Position numbers and translations under genes: made by a program
Notes under the pieces: generated by a model
What the model was told of the DNA's origin: nothing
What the model saw: the letters and a program-made list of their open reading frames with translations, nothing else
Database searches by the model: none
Source of the DNA: a virus
DNA length: 30,336 nucleotides
Strand: one strand, 5' to 3'
IMG/VR virus record: IMGVR_UViG_3300011432_000036
Coordinates: 1 to 30,336 of that record
Part shown: in pieces, positions 14,666 through 22,926 of the stretch
Layout of the letters: the number at the start of each line of letters is the position of its first letter
How positions within the stretch are numbered: position 1 is the stretch's first letter

Positions 14666-16365
14666 GCGATATGAACGTCGTCGATCGCTACGCGCAGTCC
14701 GTTGTCCGCGGCGATCTGCCGGGCGGCAAGTATCACCGGCTGGCGTGCGCCAGGCACCTGAAGGACCGCGCGCGCGAGGGCACGACTGAATTTCCGTACG
14801 TGTTCGACCTCCCTCGAGCTGAGAGGTTCTTCCGTTTCGCTGGCCGGGTGCGCCACTACAAAGGCGAGTGGGCTGGGCGGCTCGTCGAGCTCTCGGACTG
14901 CCAGAGGTTCAGGCTGGGTTCCGTCTTCGGGTGGGTGCGCGCCGCGACCGGCCTGCGCCGGTTTCGAAAGGCGTACAACGAACTCCCGCGCAAGCAGGGC
15001 AAGTCCCTCGAGGCCGGCATCGTTGCGGACTACACGACGTTCTTCGATGGTGAGCCAGGCGCCGAGGGGTACTGCGCGGCGACGAAGCGAGACCAGGCCC
15101 GTATCGTGTTCAACGATGCGAAGGCGCTCGTCGAGTCCTCGAGCGAGCTGCGGAGTCGCATCAGCGTCCTGGGGTCAAACCTGTCGCACGCTCGCACGCG
15201 ATCGAAGCTCGAGCCGCTCAGCGCCGACCACAACTCGATGGACGGTCTGAACCCACACCTCGTGATCGTCGACGAGCTCCACGCGCACAAGGACCGCGGG
15301 TTGATCGACGTGCTCGAGACCGCCATGGGCGCTCGCCGGCAGCCGCTGATGTACGAGATCACGACGGCCGGCGATGATCCGGTGTCGCCGTGCGGAGACG
15401 AGCACGACTACGCGTGCAAGATTCTCGACGGCGTCATCGACGACGAGAGCTTCTTCGCGTTCATCGCCCACGCGGACCTCGAGGACGACTGGTTGAGCGA
15501 GGCCACTTGGCGGAAGGCGAATCCGCACTATGGCATGTCGGTGAATCCTGAGGACATGCGCGCGCTGGCGACGAAGGCGAAGAACATGCCCGCTGCGGCC
15601 GCCGCGTTCAAACAGAAGCGGTTGAATCTCTGGGTCAACAGCGCGCAGCCGTGGCTCTCGCTCGAGGGCTGGCGCAAGGGACAGAGCAAGCCTGCCGAGT
15701 GGACCGCCGCCGATCTCCTGCACGAACCCTGCTGGGTCGGTATTGATCTCGCCAGCAAGATCGACCTATTGGCGATGGTGTTCGTGTTTCCCCCGACCCC
15801 TGGCCGCGCCAATTGGCGGCTGCTGCGTTGGGTGTGGACGCCTGGCGATACCGTGCTGGAGAGAGAGCGCCGTGACCGCGCGCCGTACACACAGTGGGTG
15901 GAGCAGGGTCATCTCCGCACGACGCCAGGGACGCGGGTGGATCATCAGGTGATCCGCCAGGTGTTGTCTGAGGAACGAAAGCGATTCGACATTGAGGCGA
16001 TCGGCTTCGACCCTTGGCACGCGGACACCTTGATCGACCAGCTCGTACACCAGGATGGCTTTCCAGAGTCGCAGGTGTTGGCCGTGCCCCAGACCTACGC
16101 GGGCATGGGCAGCGCCGCGAAGCGGTTCGAAGCGGACGTCTTGGCCGGGGACTTCGATGCGCAGGGCGATCCGCTTATGCAGTGGTCGGTCTCGAATGCC
16201 GTGGCGCAGCGGGACGGCAAGGACAACATCTACCCGGTGAAGAAGAAGAGCCGCGGGCGGATCGATCCGGTGATGGCGACGCTGATCGCACTCGCGTTGT
16301 ATTTGCGGCAGCCCGTTCAGCGTCCGCCGGCGTATCAGATGATCGTGTTGGGAGGAGGCAGGTAA
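14662..16365 (+). CDS. terL: Terminase large subunit
   Basis: 567 residues if TTG 14662 (TTGA overlap) is used; ATG 14671 is three codons downstream and equally possible. The ATPase part has a variant Walker A, PRKQGKS at 109-115, and Walker B VIVDELH with Asp204-Glu205. The nuclease part begins at GIDLASKIDLLA with the metal ligand Asp362, and a further acidic site lies in GFDPWHAD near 450-455. Length and order fit the HK97-type large terminases. It pumps DNA into proheads through the portal and cuts the concatemer. Confidence 0.95.
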   Translation: MSDMNVVDRYAQSVVRGDLPGGKYHRLACARHLKDRAREGTTEFPYVFDLPRAERFFRFAGRVRHYKGEWAGRLVELSDCQRFRLGSVFGWVRAATGLRRFRKAYNELPRKQGKSLEAGIVADYTTFFDGEPGAEGYCAATKRDQARIVFNDAKALVESSSELRSRISVLGSNLSHARTRSKLEPLSADHNSMDGLNPHLVIVDELHAHKDRGLIDVLETAMGARRQPLMYEITTAGDDPVSPCGDEHDYACKILDGVIDDESFFAFIAHADLEDDWLSEATWRKANPHYGMSVNPEDMRALATKAKNMPAAAAAFKQKRLNLWVNSAQPWLSLEGWRKGQSKPAEWTAADLLHEPCWVGIDLASKIDLLAMVFVFPPTPGRANWRLLRWVWTPGDTVLERERRDRAPYTQWVEQGHLRTTPGTRVDHQVIRQVLSEERKRFDIEAIGFDPWHADTLIDQLVHQDGFPESQVLAVPQTYAGMGSAAKRFEADVLAGDFDAQGDPLMQWSVSNAVAQRDGKDNIYPVKKKSRGRIDPVMATLIALALYLRQPVQRPPAYQMIVLGGGR

Positions 16366-16571
16366 TGGCTGATTCCACGCGTCGGCCAGGTCGTCCCAGG
16401 CTGGATCAGGCGTCTGGGTCGCCGACGGCATCGGTGCATCTCAAGCTGCCGGCGCAGGTCTACGACGACGTCTATAAGCTGGCGCAGCGACAACGTGGGT
16501 CGACGGTGCAGGACGTCATCCGCCTGAGCGTGAAGCGGTTGCTGGCCTCCGACCGTGGCGGCACGCTGTGA
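16365..16571 (+). CDS. Small RHH-like DNA-binding protein
   Basis: 68 residues, overlapping the terminase stop by one base and with GGAGGAGG upstream. After a basic Pro/Arg N terminus, ASVHLKLPAQVYDDVYKLAQ followed by STVQDVIRLSVKRLL has the strand-helix-helix pattern of ribbon-helix-helix repressors. It may regulate its own operon. The assignment is by pattern only. Confidence 0.6.
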   Translation: MADSTRRPGRPRLDQASGSPTASVHLKLPAQVYDDVYKLAQRQRGSTVQDVIRLSVKRLLASDRGGTL

Positions 16572-16726
16572 ACCCACGGGGCGCGCTGGCTGCGGTGATC
16601 ACGTTGCCGGCCGTGGCGGGGCGTCTGTCAGTGCGTCGCTCTGGATCTGTGCTGTCGGTTTGCTCGGGCAGGTTTGCTCGGCAAAGCATTGTTCAAGGCA
16701 GAGTCGTTCTTGATAGGCTCACGGCC
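16572..16726 (+). promoter_or_regulatory. Gap before the moron-like gene, weak promoter candidate
   Basis: The reading frame of the next gene is open across this stretch, but the translation has no domain character. A possible promoter is TTGTTC (16689-16694), 17 bases, then GATAGG (16712-16717). This would start transcription almost on the ATG at 16727, giving a leaderless message. The -10 match is poor. Confidence 0.25.
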
Positions 16727-17662
16727 ATGGCAAGAATTGACGATCTGTCGAGCGATGTACGTGAAGTTAAGACTCACTTAGATTGGCATTTCAAGGTCGG
16801 GGGTGGAGGGCTTGCGATCCTGTTTGGAGCGTTGTTCTTCGCTGCGTGGTGGTATCTACCGTCTGAGTTGGCCAAGAGCAGAGATGTCTCAAAAGGAGAT
16901 ATCCGAGAGTTGTTGAGGCCAATTGAGAATCAGCTGGCTCGGTTAGTGGCTGACACTGTGACCGCTGGTGAGAATGCGGGGCCGCGAGTTCTTCAGGCGA
17001 TGGAGCAGAGCCTTGATAATCAGTCAGAACGCCGAGCAGGTTTGGCGACCATCGGCGCCACGGCTCAGAAGGCGTCTGAGCGCCGCGTCCTAGCCGACCC
17101 TACGGCGATCAGAAGTATTGGGGATCGGGTTTTGGCGTTAACAAGTGCTCCAGCGCACGGTGATGCCGCTTGGGAAGCGGCAGTTAGGCTAGCTGACTAT
17201 CGCTCGTTTCTGAACGGGACGCTAGTTTCCATTCCGAATAAGTCATTGCAAACGACGTTCAGCGTCGCGGCCATGGTGACATCAAGGCCCAAGCCAGGAG
17301 CGAGGCCTTCGGACTGGAAAGACTCAGAGTTCCAGTTCCGCTTCTATGGCCCTGTCACAAATGACTGCGCTCGCTCTGTGCGCTTGGCGAACAAAAGCGA
17401 CCCATGCGCCGCTGGGCCTTCCCTGATCGAGCTTTATGGACTTCAACGAGAGGGGGTTGACAGGGTCTTGCTGCTGGACGGCTACTACTTTAAGGACATG
17501 GTTGTTAGGGACATGGTTATTCAGTGGAACGGCGGACCTTTCGAGGCAAAGAACGTGGCGTTCTTGAACTGCACGTTCGACTTTAAGCAGCAAGCGCCAA
17601 GTGAGCCATTCGTCCGACAACTATTCGCAGGAACCCATGTCACGTACTCAGTCCAAGGGTGA
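16727..17662 (+). CDS. Membrane-anchored moron-like protein
   Basis: 311 residues from ATG 16727; the frame is open to 16568, but the added part is not convincing. The N terminus SSDVREVKTHLDWHFKVGGG is followed by one membrane helix (LAILFGALFFAAWWYLP, about 28-44), a helical region and a C-terminal beta domain with DGYYFKDMVVRDMVI and AFLNCTFDF. That V-F-x-N-C-x-F ladder occurs at the end of many uncharacterised bacterial membrane proteins. Codon use is visibly more AT-rich than the neighbours (many AGA, TTG, GTT, AAG-A), and the gene separates terminase from capsid genes. This fits a recently acquired accessory gene, possibly for superinfection exclusion. Confidence 0.75.
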   Translation: MARIDDLSSDVREVKTHLDWHFKVGGGGLAILFGALFFAAWWYLPSELAKSRDVSKGDIRELLRPIENQLARLVADTVTAGENAGPRVLQAMEQSLDNQSERRAGLATIGATAQKASERRVLADPTAIRSIGDRVLALTSAPAHGDAAWEAAVRLADYRSFLNGTLVSIPNKSLQTTFSVAAMVTSRPKPGARPSDWKDSEFQFRFYGPVTNDCARSVRLANKSDPCAAGPSLIELYGLQREGVDRVLLLDGYYFKDMVVRDMVIQWNGGPFEAKNVAFLNCTFDFKQQAPSEPFVRQLFAGTHVTYSVQG

Positions 17663-17720
17663 CTGGCCGACCCACGCCATCGTGTATCGCGATAGTCAGG
17701 GCCGCCCGAAGGGTCGCTGA
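17637..17720 (+). CDS. Possible 27-residue ORF
   Basis: ATG 17637 lies inside the end of the moron-like gene, with AGGA five bases upstream. The peptide has a tail WPTHAIVYRDSQGRPKGR, which has normal composition, and it ends at the base of the hairpin at 17719. It may be a small gene or the remnant of one cut by the insertion. Confidence 0.3.
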   Translation: MSRTQSKGDWPTHAIVYRDSQGRPKGR

Positions 17721-17749
17721 CGTCCGGGCACTGAGACAGTGCCGACGTC
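17719..17749. terminator. Strong hairpin, possible terminator or processing site
   Basis: GACGTC at 17719-17724 pairs with GACGTC at 17744-17749, and GGCACTG (17727-17733) pairs with CAGTGCC (17737-17743) around an AGA loop, with a two-base bulge. That is 13 paired bases. No T-run follows directly, so intrinsic termination is uncertain; the AT-rich stretch at 17763-17778 lies further down. It separates the moron-like gene from the capsid operon. Confidence 0.45.
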
Positions 17750-17817
17750 CGAGACTCCGCCACATTTAAAAACCTAAACTCGCCATCTGATCAGCGGCCT
17801 TCCAGAGTAGGGGGGCC

Positions 17818-19719
17818 GTGAACCGCGCGTACTCCCTGCTCACGATCAAGTCGGTAGATGACGAGCGCCGCGTCATTCGCGGCACGGCCACGACGCCAAC
17901 ACCCGATCGATCGGGCGACATCGTCGAGCCGCTCGGCGCGACGTTCGCCGCAGAACTCCCGCTGCTCTTCCATCACCGAAAAGACGCGCCAGTCGGCACG
18001 GCACGATTCAAGAAGCCGACGGCCAAGGGCATCGACTTCGAGGCGGAAATCCCGGTCATAGAGTCGGCTGGTACGGTTCGCGATCGCGTGAACGAAGCCT
18101 GGGATTCCCTGAAGGCCGGCCTCATCAAGGGCGTGTCGATTGGGTTCAGGCCCATAGAGTACGCCTTTCTGGAAGGCGGCGGCATTCATTTCCTCGAGAC
18201 CGAGATCCTCGAGCTCTCGCTCGTCACCGTGCCAGCAAATCAAGACGCGACGCTGTCGATGGTGAAAAGCCTCGACGCACAACATCTGGCCGCGACAGGC
18301 CGTCATTCGCCCGGCGCCTCGGGCTCTTTACCCGTTGTTCGTGCTGTGAAGGCAGCACCCGCCATGGCGAATACCGTCCAAGAACAGATCACTGGATTCG
18401 AGAACACGCGCGCGGCGAAGTCGGCGCGCATGAATGAATTGATGTCGACCGCGGCCGCGGAGCACGTCACGCTGGACGCGGCCCAGACCGAGGAATACGA
18501 CACGCTGACCGGCGAGGTGAAAGCCATCGACGCGCACCTCGTGCGCCTGAAGCAGCTCGAGACGTTCAACCTGGCCAACGCCACGCGGATCACGAAGACC
18601 ACGGAGCAGATCGCCGCGTCGGAGATGCGCGGGGGCACCCCGACCGTCACCATCAAGCCCAACGTCGCGAAGGGCACCGCCTTCACGCGCTACGCAATGG
18701 CGATGATCCGGGGCAAGAACAGCATCTCGGACGCCATCCGCTACGTCGAGAACAACAAGCAGTGGATGGATCAGACGCCTGAAGTGCTGATGGCGCTGAA
18801 GGCCGTGGTCAACCCCGGCACCATCGCCGAGCCGGCCTGGGCGGCGCCGCTCGCGGTTCAGACCCCGATGGCGCAGGAGTTCCTCGATCTGCTCCGTCCC
18901 GAGACCCTGATCGGCAAGCTGTCCGGACTGAAGCAGGTGCCGTTCAACGTGTCGTTCCCGATTCAGACCGGAGGCGGCACGTACGCCTGGGTCGGAGAAG
19001 GTGCGCCGAAGCCGGTCGGCAATCTGCAGTTCGCCACGATCACGCTCGGCATCACTAAGTCGGCCGGCATCATCGTGATCTCGGAGGAGCTCGCGAAGGT
19101 CTCGAGTCCCTCGGCAGAAGCGACGGTGCGGAACGACATGATCAAGGGCATGGCGCAGTTCCTTGATCTGCAGTTCATCGATCCGACGATCGCGGCGGTG
19201 ACCAACGTCAGCCCGGCCTCGATCACCAACTTGGCGAACGGCTACGCGACCGCTGGCACCTCCGGTGACAACGCGCGGACGGACATCAAGAAGGGGATCA
19301 CGCTCCTCACGCAGAACAACTATCCGATCTCGGAAGTCGTGCTGATCATGTCCGAGGCGAACGCCTTCGCGTTGTCGACGGCGCTCACCAGTAACGGCGT
19401 GCTGGTCAATTCGCAACTCAATGCGAAGGGCGGCAACATCCTCGGCGTGCCGGTCGTGACCAGCCAGTCGGCCGGTCAGGTCGTGGCACTCGTGCACACA
19501 CCCTCGATCGCGTTCGCGGATGACGGCGGCGTGAGCATCGACGTGAGCCGCGAGGCGAGTGTCGAGATGAACACGACCCCGACGTCGCCGGTGACGGCAT
19601 CCAGCGCGTTTGTTTCGCTCTGGCAGTCGAACCTTGTCGGCTTGCGTGCCGAGCGCTTCATCAACTGGAAGCGCTGCCGCTCAACCGCCGTCGTTTACAC
19701 CACGGCCACGTACGTCTAG
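17818..19719 (+). CDS. Prohead protease-major capsid protein fusion
   Basis: 633 residues from GTG 17818, preceded by a run of G. Residues 1 to about 165 are an HK97-type prohead protease (S78): LLFHHRKDAPVG with His52, GVSIGF with Ser107, and LELSLVTVPANQDATL with Glu132. Residues 185-250 are a coiled-coil scaffold (delta-domain-like), ENTRAAKSARMNELMS and following. From about 270 onward an HK97-fold capsid protein follows, with PETLIGKLSGLKQVPFNVSF, YAWVGEGAPKPVG and KSAGIIVISEELAK. The protease would cut the scaffold off during maturation. An in-frame ATG at 18364 begins a sequence (MANTVQEQITGF) that looks like a normal free capsid protein start, so a second, capsid-only product is possible. 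Confidence 0.93.
   Translation: MNRAYSLLTIKSVDDERRVIRGTATTPTPDRSGDIVEPLGATFAAELPLLFHHRKDAPVGTARFKKPTAKGIDFEAEIPVIESAGTVRDRVNEAWDSLKAGLIKGVSIGFRPIEYAFLEGGGIHFLETEILELSLVTVPANQDATLSMVKSLDAQHLAATGRHSPGASGSLPVVRAVKAAPAMANTVQEQITGFENTRAAKSARMNELMSTAAAEHVTLDAAQTEEYDTLTGEVKAIDAHLVRLKQLETFNLANATRITKTTEQIAASEMRGGTPTVTIKPNVAKGTAFTRYAMAMIRGKNSISDAIRYVENNKQWMDQTPEVLMALKAVVNPGTIAEPAWAAPLAVQTPMAQEFLDLLRPETLIGKLSGLKQVPFNVSFPIQTGGGTYAWVGEGAPKPVGNLQFATITLGITKSAGIIVISEELAKVSSPSAEATVRNDMIKGMAQFLDLQFIDPTIAAVTNVSPASITNLANGYATAGTSGDNARTDIKKGITLLTQNNYPISEVVLIMSEANAFALSTALTSNGVLVNSQLNAKGGNILGVPVVTSQSAGQVVALVHTPSIAFADDGGVSIDVSREASVEMNTTPTSPVTASSAFVSLWQSNLVGLRAERFINWKRCRSTAVVYTTATYV
18364..19719 (+). other. Possible internal start giving capsid protein alone
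   Basis: ATG 18364 is in frame with the fusion, with AAGG about ten bases upstream. It would give a 451-residue protein starting at the scaffold coiled coil, the usual layout of unfused HK97-type capsid precursors. Whether it is used cannot be told from sequence. Confidence 0.35.
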
Positions 19720-19742
19720 AGCAGAGACGGGGGATCTAGCGC

Positions 19743-19973
19743 ATGTCTGGATCCCTCGTCGCGATTCGCATGGCCAAAGATCCCACGGTCTGGATGCGGG
19801 CGCTCCGGTGGCACACCTATCTTGGGCGCTCCATCAACGAAGGCGACTTCTATCTCGCGCACCCGGACATCGTCGAGACGCTCGAAGCGTCCTGCCATCG
19901 GTTTTCGGTCCGTGTGCCGCCACCCGAGCGGCCGACGCGACCGCCCTCGTCGGAGCCTGATGACCATTCGTGA
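19743..19973 (+). CDS. Hypothetical protein, 76 residues
   Basis: ATG 19743 with GGGGGA upstream. Segments LVAIRMAKDPTVWMRALRWH and EGDFYLAHPDIVETLEA are followed by a Pro-rich tail. It lies between capsid and isomerase genes and overlaps the isomerase by 14 bases. It may be a small head protein; no family recognised. Confidence 0.6.
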   Translation: MSGSLVAIRMAKDPTVWMRALRWHTYLGRSINEGDFYLAHPDIVETLEASCHRFSVRVPPPERPTRPPSSEPDDHS

Positions 19974-20541
19974 GCGGCTCGTCACGGTGCTGATGGCCGA
20001 GGCTGACGCGATCGCGGCGGTCGTGGTGACCGGCGTCCACGAGCAGGCCGTACTGCGCCTGGCGGCGTGTGCCGGCAAGGTCGTGACGCTCGGGATGGGG
20101 AAGGCGGGTCTCATCGCGCGGAAGTGCGCGGCTACCTTCTGCGCCACCGGCACGCCGGCGCTGTTTCTGCATCCCGGTGAGGCTGCACACGGCGATCTCG
20201 GCGTGCTGACAGCCGAGGATGTTGTGCTCGCTTATTCCACGAGCGGCCACACGGCGGAAGTGCTCGAGACGCTGACGGCGGCCCGGGTTATTGGGGCGAC
20301 GGTGATCGGCATCACGTCGCATCCAGGGACGGCCTTTCGTCAGCGGTGTGATCTGGTGCTGGACATGGGTGTCATCACGGAGCCCTGCCCATTGGGGCTG
20401 ACGCCGACGGCGAGTTCGGCCGTGATGCTGGCGATTGGCGACGCGCTGGCGTTGGCGGTGATGGAGATCAAGGGCATCACGCGTTCGGACTTCGGTGCGC
20501 GTCACCGGGCCGGGTATCTCGGCGAGCGTGCCCGCGCATGA
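19960..20541 (+). CDS. kdsD: D-arabinose 5-phosphate isomerase (SIS domain only)
   Basis: 193 residues, ATG 19960. The protein follows KdsD/KpsF closely: LGMGKAGLIARKCAATF, then PGEAAHGDLGVLTAEDVVLA, STSGHTAEVLETL, TEPCPLGLTPTASS and GARHRAGYLG. Residues equivalent to the E. coli KdsD catalytic set (Lys59, Glu111, Glu152, His193) are present as Lys48, Glu100, Glu141 and His182. The enzyme interconverts ribulose 5-phosphate and arabinose 5-phosphate, the first step to KDO. The paired CBS domains of E. coli KdsD are absent, as in some natural short forms. Its place between capsid and portal genes is remarkable and links it to the glycosyltransferases downstream. The symbol is given by family; the substrate is untested. 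Confidence 0.88.
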   Translation: MTIRERLVTVLMAEADAIAAVVVTGVHEQAVLRLAACAGKVVTLGMGKAGLIARKCAATFCATGTPALFLHPGEAAHGDLGVLTAEDVVLAYSTSGHTAEVLETLTAARVIGATVIGITSHPGTAFRQRCDLVLDMGVITEPCPLGLTPTASSAVMLAIGDALALAVMEIKGITRSDFGARHRAGYLGERARA

Positions 20542-21941
20542 ACATCCTCGGCCTCACCATCCGGCGCACGAAGGCTGGCTACGAGATCAGCCGAACGAAG
20601 GCGATCCCGCAGCCACTCTCGACCCTGAGCGGCCGCGGTGGCTGGTGGAGCGTCGTCCGTGAGCCGTTCATGGGCGCCTGGCAGACGAATCAGGACATAC
20701 GAACCGACACGGTTCTCACCTATTTTGCGGTCTTCGCGTGCACGACGCTGATCGCCTCTGACATCGCCAAGTTGTGCCTGCGGCTCGTGCAGCAGGATTC
20801 GAACGGCATCTGGACGGAGACGGACAGCGCGGCGTTCTCGCCGGTCCTTCGGAAGCCGAATCACTACCAGACGATCATCAAGTTCCTCGAGCAGTGGGTC
20901 GTCTCGAAGTTGATCCACGGCAACACGTACGTCCTGAAGGAGCGCGACGCGCGCGGCGTCGTGACGGCGATGTACATCCTCGACCCGACGCGCGTGATTC
21001 CGATGGTCGCGCAGGATGGATCGGTCTGGTACGAATTGAAGCGGGACGATCTCTCCGGGCTGCCGAATGAAGCGTTCACCGTGCCGGCGCGCGAAATCAT
21101 CCACGACACGATGGTCGCGCTGTATCACCCGCTGATCGGCGTCAGTCCGATCTATGCGTGCGGGTTGGCGGCGACGCAGGGCCTCGCGATTCAGAGCAAC
21201 TCGCAAAAGTTCTTCTCGAACGGATCGAATCCTGGCGGCGTCCTGACGGCACCGGGGGCGATCGCGCAGGAGACCGCCGATCGCTTGAAGGCGTACTGGG
21301 ATACGAGCTTCTCCGGGGACAACTACGGCAAGGTCGCGGTGTTGGGCGACGGCCTGAAATACGAAGGCCTGGTCGTGAACGCGGTGGACTCGGAGTTGAT
21401 CGAGCAGTTGAAGTGGACGGCCGAGAACGTGTGCAGCTGCTACCACGTCGCGCCGTACATGATCGGCGTCGGCCCGCCGCCTCCCTACGCGAACGTCGAG
21501 CCGCTTTTGCAGCAGTACTTCTCGCAGTGCTTGCAGACGCTGATCGTCTCGCTCGAGAAGAGCCTCGACGAAGGTCTCGGACTCGGTCCGCAGGCCGGCA
21601 ACAAGTTCGGAACCGAATTCGACATCGGCGATCTGATCTGGATGGACACGGCGACGCGGACGAAGGCCGCCGGCGACGGCATCGGATCTGGGGCGCTGTC
21701 ACCGAACGAGGCACGGAAGAAGTACTACGGCTACGGCCCGGTGAAGGGCGGCAATTCACCAATGGTGCAGCAGCAGTACTTCTCGCTGGAAGCCCTGGCT
21801 GAACGCGACTCTGACAAGCCGTTCGCGAAGCCTGCTCCTGCACCTGCGCCGGCGCCACGCACAGACGATGACGAGATGAACGGTGCGGCGTTCCTGGCCG
21901 CTATGCAGAAAGAACTCGACGAGGGACTGTATGCAGCCTGA
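20538..21941 (+). CDS. Portal protein (HK97 family)
   Basis: 467 residues, overlapping the isomerase stop as ATGA. The N-terminal TVLTYFAVFACTTLIASDIA, then LRKPNHYQTIIKFLEQWVVS, GNTYVLKERD and YILDPTRVIP are the usual landmarks of HK97/P22-type portals (phage_portal family). The stem region includes GVSPIYACGLAATQGLAIQS. The C terminus has a Pro-Ala stretch (AKPAPAPAPAPRT) before a helical end. It forms the dodecameric DNA channel at one capsid vertex. Confidence 0.93.
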   Translation: MNILGLTIRRTKAGYEISRTKAIPQPLSTLSGRGGWWSVVREPFMGAWQTNQDIRTDTVLTYFAVFACTTLIASDIAKLCLRLVQQDSNGIWTETDSAAFSPVLRKPNHYQTIIKFLEQWVVSKLIHGNTYVLKERDARGVVTAMYILDPTRVIPMVAQDGSVWYELKRDDLSGLPNEAFTVPAREIIHDTMVALYHPLIGVSPIYACGLAATQGLAIQSNSQKFFSNGSNPGGVLTAPGAIAQETADRLKAYWDTSFSGDNYGKVAVLGDGLKYEGLVVNAVDSELIEQLKWTAENVCSCYHVAPYMIGVGPPPPYANVEPLLQQYFSQCLQTLIVSLEKSLDEGLGLGPQAGNKFGTEFDIGDLIWMDTATRTKAAGDGIGSGALSPNEARKKYYGYGPVKGGNSPMVQQQYFSLEALAERDSDKPFAKPAPAPAPAPRTDDDEMNGAAFLAAMQKELDEGLYAA

Positions 21942-22926
21942 CGAGCTCGCGCGCAGCGTGGTCCTCATGGTCCGCGCGTCGCTTGCACCGTTATTCGAGC
22001 GAGTGGCGGCGTTCGAGGCGCGGCTCGCGACGTTGGATGGCGTGCGCGATCGGGTCGTGGCGATTGAGACGAAGCAAGCGATGCCGGCACCTCCACCGGT
22101 GGTCGATCCGGCGATTGCCGAGGTGCGCGGGCTGGTCTCTCGGTTTGCTGATCACTCTGCCGATCCCGCAGTGCTGGTCGGGCTGACGACTCGCCTGAAA
22201 GCGCTCGAAGACAGGCCCAGTCCAGAACCATTTGATCCTCGCGTTCACGACATGAACACACGTCTGACTGAGGTCGAGGTCGCCTGCAAGTCGATCGAGA
22301 CAGCCGTCACAGTGGCGCTCTCGAAGGAATTGGGCGGCGTTCGTGAGCGGCTGGCCTCACTCGAGACACGCGCACCGGTGCCCGGTCCTCCGGGCCCTGC
22401 TGGCGTCAACGGACTCGACGGCAAGGCCGGCCGTGACGGCGTCGACGGGAAAGACGGCAAGGACGCGGCCTCGGCCGACTTCGCGAAGGACATCGAGACA
22501 CTCCGCGACCGCGTGCAGGTTGTGGAAGTCCGCGGCGTGGTGCCAGGGCCTGTGGGCCCGGCCGGCAAGGACGGCGCATCGGGTCGTGACGGGCGAGACG
22601 GGCACGACGGCATCGCGTTGGACGACCTGTCGGTCGCGGTCGAGCACGAGCGCACGTTCATCTTCCGGGCGCGTGTCGGCGGTCAGATCAAGGACATCGG
22701 CGCGCTCACCGTGCCGGTAGACATCTACCGCGGCGTCTGGGTCGAGGGCAAGACCTACGAGCGCGGCGACGGCGTGACGTGGGCCGGATCCGAGTGGCAC
22801 TGCAATGACACGACGACGGTAAAGCCTGGCGACGGATCACGAGACTGGACGCTGAAGGTCAAGCGCGGGCGGGACGGCAAGGATGGCAAGGATGCTGAGC
22901 AGCCACTACCGGTCGTGAAGCGATGA
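21931..22926 (+). CDS. Collagen-like protein with coiled coil and chitin-binding-type module
   Basis: 331 residues, overlapping the portal gene by 11 bases. Residues 1-150 are helical heptad-like (FERVAAFEARLATLDGVRDR), probably a trimeric coiled coil. Three collagen-like blocks follow: GPPGPAGVNGLDGKAGRDG and onward from about 152, GPVGPAGKDGASGRDGRDG from about 208, and GRDGKDGKD near the end. Between the last two lies a CBM5/12-like stretch (GVWVEGKTYERGDGVTWAGSEWHC, about 268-291), a carbohydrate-binding fold common in phage fibres. It is likely a virion fibre or head decoration. The glycosyltransferase genes start immediately downstream, so it is a candidate glycosylation target. Confidence 0.82.
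   Translation: MQPDELARSVVLMVRASLAPLFERVAAFEARLATLDGVRDRVVAIETKQAMPAPPPVVDPAIAEVRGLVSRFADHSADPAVLVGLTTRLKALEDRPSPEPFDPRVHDMNTRLTEVEVACKSIETAVTVALSKELGGVRERLASLETRAPVPGPPGPAGVNGLDGKAGRDGVDGKDGKDAASADFAKDIETLRDRVQVVEVRGVVPGPVGPAGKDGASGRDGRDGHDGIALDDLSVAVEHERTFIFRARVGGQIKDIGALTVPVDIYRGVWVEGKTYERGDGVTWAGSEWHCNDTTTVKPGDGSRDWTLKVKRGRDGKDGKDAEQPLPVVKR

Noticed and set aside
16568-16726. Longer start for the moron-like protein
   Set aside because: The added 53 residues have no structure and precede the change in composition; ATG 16727 fits the membrane topology better.
18328-19497. 389-codon minus-strand open frame opposite the capsid gene
   Set aside because: Arg/His-rich with no domain character; it is a mirror of the well-supported capsid frame in GC-rich DNA.
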